From Aquila chrysaetos chrysaetos (taxonomy: Eukaryota > Chordata > Aves > Accipitriformes > Accipitridae), in NCBI RefSeq assembly GCF_900496995.4, contig NC_044027.1, positions 8,580,743 to 8,644,742 on the forward strand: DNA of 64,000 bases, written 5' to 3'. This document shows positions 48,938-59,600 of the stretch, piece after piece. Below the pieces are notes generated by a model that was not told the DNA's origin, searched no databases, and was given only the letters and a program-made list of their open reading frames with translations. The translations under genes and the position numbers were made by a program. The stretch's first letter is position 1. Each line of letters begins with the position of its first letter.

Positions 48938-51900
48938 ATGCAGACGCGCCTGCTCAGGGTGGTGGGCTGGAGCTCGGCAGCTGTGCTGGGAGTGCTGGGG
49001 GTGGCCGTCTTCCTCCTGGTCCTGACCCTGGCGAAGGATGCTGCCCTTCCTACGAGGAACAGAGTAGGTGCCCAGTGGGTGTTGGGGGAGCCTGGGAATG
49101 ACCACCGGCCCCTTTCCCACCTCTCATCCTTCCATCAGTCCTGCTTTCCTCTCTGCTTGCAAGTCTTCCCATAACCAGCCAAGCTTTTCTGGGCTTAACC
49201 TAATCAAGGTAGCACTGGGCGGATCAAGCACCCTCCCCAAAACCACAGTCCAAGGAACCAAGGAAGGGAGAGAGAAGAGCAGCCCTCCTCCTGAGGCTGC
49301 TCCATTTTCTACCCCAGACACTTTCTCTTCTCTGTTTTCAGACATCCAGAGCACATGGTGGGTTTACATCTCTCCCACCTGTTGCTTTCTGCTGTCTTTT
49401 GCAGACAGTTAAAAAATAGTCAGGGTTTGTGAGATTTGCCACTCCTGAAGGTCTGGGAGCAGCTTTGGCAGCCTGAGCTCTTTGGGACATGCCTGGATGC
49501 CTCTCTGCTCTGCAAATCACCTTGCTGACCTGCATGCCTTCCCTTTCTGAGCTGTAACTCCCTTGAATGGCTAAATCAGAGGTGCTAGAGATTGAGTGGG
49601 GCTGCTAAAGGGAGGTTGGATGGGCAGACCTATGCTGCTCGTGTTCACTCATGGGAAGGGAGACCAGAAGCTCTCAGAAACCCCCATGGCACTTGGTGCA
49701 GCCCCAAGTGTGCTGTGACCCTGCGTCCCCTCTTCCTCCCCCAGTACGGTCTGGTGTTTGACGCTGGCTCTACACACACGGCTCTCTACATCTACCGGTG
49801 GCCCACAGACAAGGAGAACGGCACTGGCATCGTCTCCCAGGTGGAGGCCTGCACTGTATCTGGTGAGTGTGCTGGGACGTGTCCATCCCTCTCTCCCAGC
49901 CTACTGGATCCCTGTCCCAGACTCTCAGAGCATCGTCGGTGACCTGAGTCTTTCAGCCTGCACTGGGCCAAAGGGAGATGGCCTGGTGGAAGAGTGAAAG
50001 TAAAGTGTTAGGGGGGATAGTTTGCACCTTAGGGTGCCCTACAGTAATTGGGGGATCCAGAGATGTGTAAGGATATTGGCCCCTAGTTAGCACGGTTCCT
50101 GGAGCCACTCCAGTCTTGCAGCCGGTGGTTGTGCATCAACTCACAGCTTGGGATGCTGGAGGTGCAGAGTTTGCTCCTTCTCCCATGCAACCGCTTCCTT
50201 GGCTCTTCTTCCCACAACATCTCTTCACAGCTTCTTTCATAATGTGTGGCTTCCTGTTCCCACAGGGCCTCCTAAAATCTCTGCAGAAGTCCCTAAACTT
50301 TACTGTGTTTCTGATGGGGTTTTGTGTGCGGTTCCTAACTGCTCTTTGGGTCAGCAGTTTTCATTTTGGTATCTGTATGGCATCAAACACAGCAGAGTTT
50401 TGGGCTGTGACTGGGACGTCTGGGTATTGCCAAGGAGGTCCAGGGCGCCTCCTAGGCCTGGGGAACGGGTGGACATGTCCCTTGCTGTCCTGTCCCTCCT
50501 GGGTGGCACTGAGCTCGCTCCATCACGGGGTGCCCTCTTGCAGGACCTGGCATCTCCAGCTACGCAGACAACCCTGCTGGGGCTGGAGCCAGCCTGAAGC
50601 CCTGCCTGGACAAGGCCATGAAGATCATCCCGGCAGAGCAGCAGCGGGAGACCCCCACCTACCTGGGGGCCACAGCGGGCATGCGGCTGCTGAGGTACTG
50701 GCACTGCCCGGAGCCGCACACGTCCGACCCCTTCCCCACCACGCGTTTCTGCATCATAGCCGGTGCAGAGGGCTGGGACGGGACGGGGGCCTGGTGGCAC
50801 AAGGGGCTGGGGGTATGGGGGGCTGCTGCCTGGGGGGGCCATGGTGATGGGCAGAGCACCCGTGTCTGCAGTCCGCCGGGGTGTCCAAGAAGGCCGCTCG
50901 CCATGCCCACGGGGAAACCTCCCAGCCCACTCCAGCACCAGCCTGGCAGCAGCCCCAGAGGTGGATGAACCTCCTTTGCCAGATCTGCATTAACCTTCCC
51001 ACATGCTCAGGCAGAGCCCACAGGCAGCATTTTTAGGGAGACTTCCAACACACCAGTGAGGGATTTGGCGGCTTTGCCCTGTCTCTGAGCAGCCCTGACG
51101 CTTTGCAGAAGACGGCAGCCTCTTGCTGTTAGCCCTGCGCTGAAAGCTCCCCAGCCATTGCCTCCTCCACCGTGCGGTATTTCTCTCCTTCCCTGGGCAG
51201 GGAGCAGAACAGCACCAAGGCCGAGCAGGTCTTCGCCGAGGTTGCCAAGGCCATTGGCGAGTACCCTGTGGACTTCCGCGGAGCTCAGATCCTCACGGGG
51301 AACGAGGAGGGCTCCTTCGGCTGGATCACCGTCAACTACCTGCTGGAGACGCTCGTCAAGGTGCGGGCTCGGGGAGAGGGCAGAGGATGTCCCACCACCT
51401 GTGGTCTGGGCTGGGAAGCCGATATGCCTGTGGTAGCCCTGTGCTGGGTCCGTCCCTGTGGGTAACTCCTGGTGCTGGGTAGTGCTCCTTCACAGGCGAG
51501 TGGATCCACCCGCCGGCAGAAGATGTGGTCGGAGCTCTGGACCTCGGTGGGGCTTCAACCCAGATCACATTCCTTCCTGGGACCACCATAGATGACAGCA
51601 GCACAAGAGTCGTCCTCAGGCTGTACGGGACCAACTACTCCATTTATACCCACAGCTACCTCTGCTACGGGCAAAATCAAGCCCTGAAGATGCTTATGGC
51701 ATCCTTACACCAGGTAACCACCTCCAGCCTTCTGCTCCTCCACTGCACCCCGAGCCCCAGTCTCACTGACTTGGGCAGGCAGCACCCGCTGGGTGTGACA
51801 GCTGCTGGGCTCAGTGCCTTGGTGCAAACCCCGGTGAGGATGGTGGATACAACAGGGCCATCGTGGCAGGAGCCATCCCAGGGGTGTCCCAACAGCAGAG

Positions 51901-54506
51901 GGCAGGACTGAGCTGAGATGGAGATGGCCACCCCAAAGCAGGACACCTGACCACAGGCGCTGCTGGGATGGTGGGTGCCTGGGGTGCCTGTGCCAGGGCC
52001 ATCTTGCCCAGCAGATCTCCATCCCTGTCCTGATGGAGGGGTTGTGTCAGCCCAGCCTCAGTCACAGGGGGCTGGAAGGACCCAGGCCTGGAGGAGGGAG
52101 CCTGCTAGGTGCCAGGAGGTTGGGGAAGACCCAGCGAGATTTTTTAGCATCAGTATGGTAATGAATACATTGGTTTTATGGGTAGAAATCTGGTCTTCAG
52201 CAGTAGGCGCTGGGCATGAGAGAGTGAACGGCGGTGGTGTTGCTGCACAGGGGGACCCTCGTGTCCACAGCTTGGCTGTGAGGTGAGGGGTAAATGCCAG
52301 CTCACGCTGGTTGGAATGGGCAAAACACCACATCCAGAGCACATTGCAAAGAGAAATCAACATCTGTTTTGTTTTTACTTACATGGCTTCTCAGCCATGG
52401 CTCTCTCTGGAGTCTGGTGAACCTACAAAGGAAGAGTGGGGACAAAATGGGTCCACGCTTAGCACAGGGTGCAAACCCCCAAGGCCTTGGGCATACAAAC
52501 ATCACTGTAGCTGATCCCTGACCACAGCGTGGTCGTGCCATGCTTGTCCGCACAATTCTGTGCCTGCACCCCGTGGACAAGGTCCCATGGGTGGTGGGGC
52601 CAGCATGCTAGTCTCCTGCATCTCGGTGTGGGAAAAGGCCCTGTATGTGGGCTGTTTCTCTCCTTTCTGTCCTCATCGTCAGTGTCGGGGTGATGCTAAC
52701 AGCTCCCATTCTCTCCAGGGCAGCCCGTCTCCCCAGCAGATGTCACACCCCTGCTACCCCAAGGGATACCGGGAGAACATCACCACGGCAGACCTCTACA
52801 ACAGTCCCTGTGTCCGTGCACCAAGCACACCCAGCCCTGCACAGGTCCTCACGGTGACGGGGACAGGGGACCCAGCAGCATGCAGCACTGCCATCCAGAA
52901 ACTCTTCAACTTCAGCTGCGGGGCCAACAGGACATGCGGGTTCAATGGGGTTTATCAGCCGCCTGTGCGGGGACAGTTCTTCGTAAGGAGCCTCCGTCCC
53001 TGCAGCTGTGGTGGGGGTGTGGGATTTTGGGGCACCAGAGGCTGGCCACGACCCCAGGAAAACTGCTGTAGGAGAAAAGTCTGAATAGTGCCAGCCCTGA
53101 AAGCTGGGATGTGCCCAATGCATGGAGACATGCAGGGTACTTACCAGCGTGCCAGGCAGACCCAGACCTCTGTTGTCACAGCACCAGTCTCTTCTGGTGT
53201 GGGGAGCAGTCCCAGGGCTCCCTCCCAGCAGGTCAGCGGGCATCACCCTGTGGTGCTGAGAGGTGGCCTTAGGGACCCCTGCAGAGCACCCAGAGGGAGG
53301 GGCGGGGGGGTGGCAGTGGCCTGGGTACTTCACTAACTTGCTGCCTTTGGTCTTAAACACCCACAGGCCTTTTCGGGGCTTTATCACAACTTTCACTTTC
53401 TGAACCTGACTGGAGGGCAGTCCCTGACCTCGGTCAATGCCACCATTGGGCAGTTCTGCACCAGCAGCTGGGAGAAGGTGAGATCCTGCTTAGGAGATGC
53501 CAGCCCCTGCCCACATTTCACCTGGGTGCTGGGCAGCCTGAGAGCTCATCTGCAGCCCATCCTCTGCTGCGCAGACAGCAGCTGGAGGGAGCTGGGAGGA
53601 GCACAAAGATCTCTGGACAGGGAGAGAGATGGGAGAGCAGCCTGCAGCCTCCCAAGTCCTCCTTGCTCCCCAAGCGCAGGCATTCCCAGGTCTTTGCTCC
53701 CAGCTGCACTGCAGGGCTCTTCCCTGCAGTGTGGGTGCACCAAGCACTGCTCTGTGCTGGCGGCCCTCCCCAGCAATTCCACCTCTGCAGGTGCAGAAGG
53801 AGTTCCCCACCACGGACAGGACCCACCTCCGTGATGCCTGCGCAGCCAGTTCCTACATCCTCGGCCTTCTCCTGCAAGGCTACAAATTCAACCACACGAC
53901 ATGGCTTAACATCCACTTCGTCCCGCAGGTAGGAAAGTGCCCGGCAGCCGCCAACTTCCATGCTTCGTGACATGAAATGGCTCATGCCCACCCTGCCGCT
54001 GCCCCTGCCCTGCCTGGATGGGGGAGCAGGGGATAACAGGGCAGCATGGTCCACTGCCTGTGCCCAGGGCAGCTCTTGAGTTATGCTCACAGGCACTTGC
54101 TGAGACATCTGCCCTGGGCAATTTATGGTCTCCCCAGCTTATCTCACTAACGGGGTATCTGCAGCCCGAGGTGTGCACAGATATGGTGGCTGTAGAGCAG
54201 GACCTGGGGGTGCGACAGCAAAGGTCTTCTCTCGCTCTCCAGCTTGCATGGTACTTTGCAGCCCTTCACATCCCTCTTCCTTCTCTGTCTGCACAGGTTG
54301 CTAATGTAGACATGGGCTGGACTCTGGGCTACATGCTCAATCTCACCAACATGATTCCCTCAGAGACTCCCCAGAGAGTCGTAGGGCTCCAGAGAAGCAA
54401 CTGGATAGCAGCCACAATTTTACTGGCTGTCATGCTCATCCTCATCTTCTGCCTGCTCACAGTCATATGCTGCCAGAAAAATTCCTCCGGTTATGAGAGT
54501 CTCTAG
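48938..54506 (+). CDS. ENTPD8-like ecto-nucleotidase, copy 2 (9 coding exons, 502 aa)
   Basis: A second ecto-nucleotidase of the ENTPD8 type, divergent from ENTPD8. Exons: 48938-49063, 49745-49862, 50544-50694, 51201-51360, 51483-51713, 52719-52982, 53367-53477, 53791-53928, 54297-54506. Phases match (1509 bases). The N-terminal anchor (start [20 protein letters not shown]) is unrelated in sequence to that of ENTPD8. All five apyrase conserved regions are present: [45 protein letters not shown]. The C-terminal anchor (about 469-491) is followed by [12 protein letters not shown], which ends in a YxxPhi-type sorting motif (Tyr499-Leu502) not found in the other two copies. Exons 3-4 match ENTPD8 exactly where compared, and exon 6 is 98% identical. 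The exon 5 acceptor (GGGTAG, 51483) is weak; a stronger one 13 bases on would break the frame. No AATAAA was found downstream. Confidence 0.9.
50467..51387 (+). repeat. 921-bp inverted repeat, arm 2 (copy 2 exons 3-4 and flanking introns)
   Basis: Reverse-complement partner of 42335-43255, with 7,211 bases between the arms. The intervening segment carries exons 1-2 of both genes and their shared upstream region. Identity includes the whole 506-base intron between exons 3 and 4, which argues for a very recent origin, or for an assembly artefact, rather than selection on protein sequence. Confidence 0.88.
52717..53017 (+). repeat. gene-conversion tract B, copy 2 exon 6
   Basis: Counterpart of 40473-40773 with five substitutions in 301 bases. 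Two of them change the protein (Ile to Met in QQMSHPC, Gln to Arg in GYRENI). The tract is flanked by unrelated intron sequence. Confidence 0.8.
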
Positions 54507-54968
54507 CAGCACTGGCTCCAGAGGCCACTGAAGCCACTTAGCCCTGCTGGCACACTTGTGTGAGGAATTACAGACCATGTGTGCAGGAGCTGTGAACTTG
54601 TAATTAGCAGCACCTGTGTCCTGGCCTGGTGAGCTGGAACCAGCACAGGCTTTAAAAAATCCTCCCTGTAGCTGTGTGCTGTCTGGTTTTTCCTTTCCCC
54701 TTGCTGCTGGTTGGAGATGCTCCAGGAGGGAGGGAGGGAGGGAGGGCATGGACACGTGGGGCAGGGGTGCAGTGCTAGGGGCATGGGGACCACAGTGATG
54801 TGGGGTGGCTGGAGATGGTGGGTCCAGTGGGTTGGGGAAGAGAGAAGGGGTGTCTGACAGCAACAGGCTCATCACAGGGCTGGTTACAGCCTGCAGCAGC
54901 TGCCCCATGTGGGGTGGATGTGTCCTGCCCCATCCTAGGACAAGAGCCTGCATTGCCCACAGCCACCA
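54507..54968. other. 3' flank of ENTPD8-like copy 2
   Basis: No coding frame worth reporting. A GGGA microsatellite (about five units) lies at 54727-54746. The untranslated 3' part of copy 2 must lie here or run into the CR1 fragment that follows, since no canonical polyadenylation signal is visible. Confidence 0.5.
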
Positions 54969-55191
54969 AGAGGGTGGTCAGACACTGGAACAAGCTTCCT
55001 AGAGAGGTGGTCGATGCCCCAAACCTGTAAGCATTGAAGAGGCATTTGGACAATGCCCTTAATAACATGCTCTAACTTTTGATCAGTGCTGAAGTGGTCA
55101 GGCAGTTAGACTTGACGATCATTGTAGGTCCCTTCCAACTGAAAATATTCTATTCTATTCTATTCTATTCTATTCTATTCTATTCTATTCT
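54969..55191 (+). mobile_element. CR1 LINE 3' end with (TATTC)n tail
   Basis: GAGGGTGGTCAGACACTGG to CAATGCCCTTAATAACATGC, then CATTGTAGGTCCCTTCCAAC, is the 3' end of a CR1 element in plus orientation. The terminal CR1 octamer region has expanded into about nine copies of TATTC at 55146-55191. Only some 180 bases of the element remain. Confidence 0.85.
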
Positions 55192-55192
55192 G

Positions 55193-55729
55193 CACCAGCC
55201 AGAGGGGCAGTGACAATGGGGCTGTGGGGGGAAGCTGGCCTGGTAGATGGGACTTGGAGTCTGCCCAGGACTGGGAAGCCCATTGAAGTGGGGGATGGCA
55301 GCAGTCCCCTGCTCTCCCGTGCGAGGTTCCTCTCCGGTCCAGCTGCACCCTGTGTCTGTGCCTGGCAGACATCTCACCCTCCCTTTCCAGCACACAGGGT
55401 GATTTGGGAACGCTGCTGGGACATCTCAGGGGCAGCTCCCAGGCCCCCCCTTACATTTTGGGGGAGTCCCACTGGTGGCCAGTGGATGGGTGAGGTGAGG
55501 ACAGCCCAGCTCTCAGAAGGAAAAGGCCTGTCCTCGTGCCCTGCTGGCTCCTCTCCCAGGCCTGGCAGACATTGCAATGTCTCCAGGGCCATCCGTAGCA
55601 CTGAGCAATGTCGACTCTCCCCTGAGTCCCTGTCATCACCAGCCCTTACCTGGGAGACAGAAACAGTAAAATCGTAACTGTTCAGGAGCAAAGTAACAGG
55701 TATTTCCCCATTCACTGCCTTTTACAATG
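55193..55729. other. intergenic, convergent 3' ends
   Basis: A GC-rich spacer between the 3' end of ENTPD8-like copy 2 and the 3' end of copy 3. I see no gene, repeat or RNA structure in it. Confidence 0.5.
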
Positions 55730-55735
55730 TTTATT
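55730..55735 (-). terminator. polyadenylation signal AATAAA of ENTPD8-like copy 3 (minus strand)
   Basis: TTTATT on the plus strand reads AATAAA on the minus strand, about 955 bases after the stop codon of copy 3 at 56690. The interval shows no other credible feature and is probably the 3' UTR. Confidence 0.5.
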
Positions 55736-56689
55736 TGGATGACAAGAGCTGTGAGATGCCTGCCTTTCTGCAGAGACACCAAAGGTCAGCTTCTTGCTGC
55801 CAGGTGCCAAATAACAAGATGAATCATCCACAGGGCAGATAACAAATGGGCAGAACCAAAGGCAAGGCAAAGGTGCAGTCATGGGCAAGACCCAGCTCAG
55901 CCACGTGCGTAGGGTCAGGGCAGGACTCACAGCCTGCTGGAGTCTCAGCCTGACACCCACGGTGTCCAGGCCTTCTGCTGGTGGGACAGTCTGGTCTGCA
56001 GGAAGACACTCAGGAACATCAATCCCTTTATCCCAGAAGAAAAGGAAGACGAGATGAGATGGACCCTCTGGGGAGTCATGGACCATGCTTCTGCTTTTGG
56101 ATGCTCAATTTGCTTTCTGTCTGCAAGACCATCACATAAGCCCAAACGATACACCCTCAGGAGAGCCAGCTGGGGTAGTGCGGAGCCTTGCATGCCCTCA
56201 CAGTGGCAGACCCAGCAGTGGCCGTTGGTGACTGTGGTCAGACCCAGCATTGCACAAAGCACCCTGTCACCAAGTGCCTACAGCCATGCACTAACAGTCT
56301 GGCACTGGGGAGCTCCTCCACGGCCAGGCTGGCTCTCCACAGCCCCACGAGCCAGCCGGTGGGAAAGAGACCATATCTGCAACAGACATAGCAGTGTAAG
56401 GAGGCAGATATGCATGGCTGGGGTTTCTGTGGGGCGTAGGCTGATCCCAGCAGGTCTCCACAGGAGCAGAGCTCCTCTGGAAAATTTACATGGTGCCTAG
56501 CTGCATGTTGGGGGCAGTCCCGTGGGAGGCCAGCCCTCGGTTCTTCAGTGCTGTAGAGGTTAATGTGCTCAGCATCATTGAACCAGCCTCAGGCTGCCAG
56601 TCCTGCAGGCAGAAGTGCAGGGCACCACAGTGCAGACAGCCCTCCAGCCCTGACATGCTCCTGACGGGCTCTGAAATGCAGCCAGGCTC

Positions 56690-59600
56690 CTACACCCACA
56701 AGAGCAGGAGCAGGGCAGCAAGTCCCAAGGCAAGGGTGAGGACGATGAAAGTGACGGCCGCAGCCCACAGGGAAGGAACATGCCCCTTCATCCGCACTGG
56801 AGCCTCCGCCGGGATCATGTTGGTGAGGTTCAGCATGTAGCCCAGCGTCCAGCCAATGTCAGCTCTCCCTGCCTGCCCGAGGAGAGAGGGGACGATGAGT
56901 TAGTCCTGCAGAAAAGTCACACTAATGACACAGGGCCACCTACTCCTGCACGGCCTGGGTGCAATAGCAGAAACCGGGTGCACTAGCTGGCCCCACACCC
57001 AGTGCCATGCTGGGACGTGGGGTAGGCAGGGCTTTCCGGACCATAGCTCTCATGGCTCCCCGATGTGGGAATCTAGCTCTTTTCCCCAGCGCTGCCTCTA
57101 CTCCTGCCCACAGGCTGGGTTTGCAGCCTACCTTCATCTGGAAGAAGATGTTGTTCCAGCTGGTCTCGTTGAACTTGTAGGCGTCGAGGAGGAGTGTGAG
57201 GATGTAGTTGGCGTTGGCGCAGTATTTAGGCAGTCGCTCGGGATTCTCTTCAGGGTAGCTAGAAGACAGCTGGAGGCGGGGGACATGTTTGGGGAGGAAG
57301 GGAAGTTATTTGCAGGCAATTTCTGTGCAGGGAAAATGCCCTGATGACTGCCACAAGAAAGGCAGTGGCTCCACAGCCACCAGCATCCAGGAAAAGACTC
57401 CTGGACCAGGCAGGTATTTTGGACCTGTCCACACAGGGCAACTCCTTTGAGGAGGATTTACTCTCCACATAGAAACAGAGATGTACTGGAGTTCCTCCTT
57501 CCCCAGATTCTCCCATCTCAGCCTCATCATACAAGAGGCCCCTCTTTTCGCCCCATGGTGGTCCTACCACATCTCTTGCCCTTATCCATCCCCGTTTGAC
57601 TCCTCCCCAGAGTGGTGCCAGCAGCTGGCTCCCCTCTCACCATCCCCCAGGGCTCCAGCCCCACCTCCATCCCCAGCTCCTGTGCTGGGGGAGAGATTTT
57701 GCTGCCTTCACCTGCCCCAGCTGCCCCTTTCCCAATGTTGCATGAGCAAGGAGGGCCCCTGAGGGTGGGTGCAGGACAGTCCTGGCTCCCACACAGAGCT
57801 CAGGGGTGGCTCTGCTGTGTAGGCCACAGCTCAGCAACCAGGGAGCCTTGCCCTGGGGGGGTCCCCACTCCTCTTCCCCCACCCCAGGACCCCTTCGCTT
57901 GTGATCCTTCCCTATAGCCTCCCATTGTGGGGCACGTACGTCTTCCCAGCTTCTTGTGCAGAAATGCTTGATGGTCTTCCTGACAGTGGCCAGCGACTGT
58001 CCCTCAGTCAGGTTGAGAAACTCGAAGTTATAGTAAAAGGCAGAGAAGGCCTGAAAGGCAAAAGCCAGACATGCCATTGAGCTACACTGGGGAAAGCCCC
58101 CCAGGCAGCTGCCCCTGTGTCCCTTGAAGCAGGAGGTGGGGTTTGTCTTTCACCAGGTTTGTATAGTGCCTTGTATAGTCCCAGGGCATCGTTGTCCATG
58201 TCCCAGCAGAGATGATGGGCTGGGGATGTAAGTGCCTGCTGGCTACAGCAGCACATGGAGTGCAGGCAGAGCCTTGCCTGAAGGCTGCTGGCTAAGCTGT
58301 CTTCTTTTACTGAAAACTTGGGTTTTGACTAAGCACCTGTTTTATTAACATGGTCCCATTTGGAGAGCTGGCTAGGAAACCAGATAGCAGCAATCCCTGG
58401 TGTGCCCTGGGGCAGTGGTAATTTGGGAGCTCCTTGCCCCCATTCTGCTGCAGGGAGGTGGCAGTGCCATGGGGCATGCAGGGACACCACAGCACCCAGG
58501 GCCATGGTCTGCCGTGGAGGTGGGAGGATGGGATTTGCCTTACAATGAATTGCCCGCTGACAGGGGGCTGGGAGACACCATCAAAGGTGCAGTCCTGGCT
58601 CTGGCCGCACGCTGAGAAGTTGAACAGCTTCTGGACGGCAGCCAGGCACCCACTGGCATTGCCCCTGCCCTCCAGGGTCACATTCCTGTCACCATGGATC
58701 AGGCGTGGGTCGCTCTGGTTCGTGCAGGGGCTGGTGCGGAAGGAAGACAGCGAGATGGTTTCATTGTAGTCTTTTGGGTAGCAAGGGTGATCAATTCGCG
58801 TGCTGGAGAACGACTCCTGGGAATAGCAAAATCACAGGCTGCAAATCCTCCTCCAAACCCTCTTGGTGGGCATGCCAGGAGGCAGGATTTACCCAGTGCT
58901 CCCCCCAAAGCCACGAGCACAGGCATCTCCCACCTCCTCAGCAGAGAAAGACCTTCCTGCTGTTTAATCCTGGTCTTGTTGGCCATCTGCAGTCCCAGCT
59001 GAGCTCAACACTAATTTGTGCTCTCCTTTGTCTCATTCCTTCTCCCATGGAGGCAGACCAATTTCAGGGACCCAGCATGCCTCTCCCCTGGCCAGCAGGA
59101 TCATGATTTGGGGCGTGCAAAGCCCTCTCCACCCCAGCTCTAGCTCTGCCTTTAGGTACAGACCCAGGCAGGGACACCACCTGGGACATTCCTGGCTCTG
59201 CAGCATGAGCAAACCCTTCCGGCTCACCAAGGCTGCTTCTCCTGGCAAGGTGCAGCTCCATGAAGACCCTCTTCCCTCTGACTTTCCAAAAAATGGCCCG
59301 AGAAGGATCTCTGGTTCACTTTTCTTAGGTCCATGCAGTCACAGAGTAGTTGAGGTTTGGCGGGGAGCTATAGGGTCCCTGTGCCAACACCCTCCTTAAA
59401 GCATGACCAACCAGATCAGGTTGCTCAGAGCCTTGCCCCATCAAGTTCTGAATATCTCCAAGGATGATGACTCCACAGCATTTCTGGGTCATATTCTGAT
59501 ATTTGACCATTCTTATTGCGAAAAACTTTCCCCCTGCATCTGGTTGGAAACTTGCATGTTCCACATTGTGCCCGTTGCCTCTTGTCGTGTCACTTTGCAC

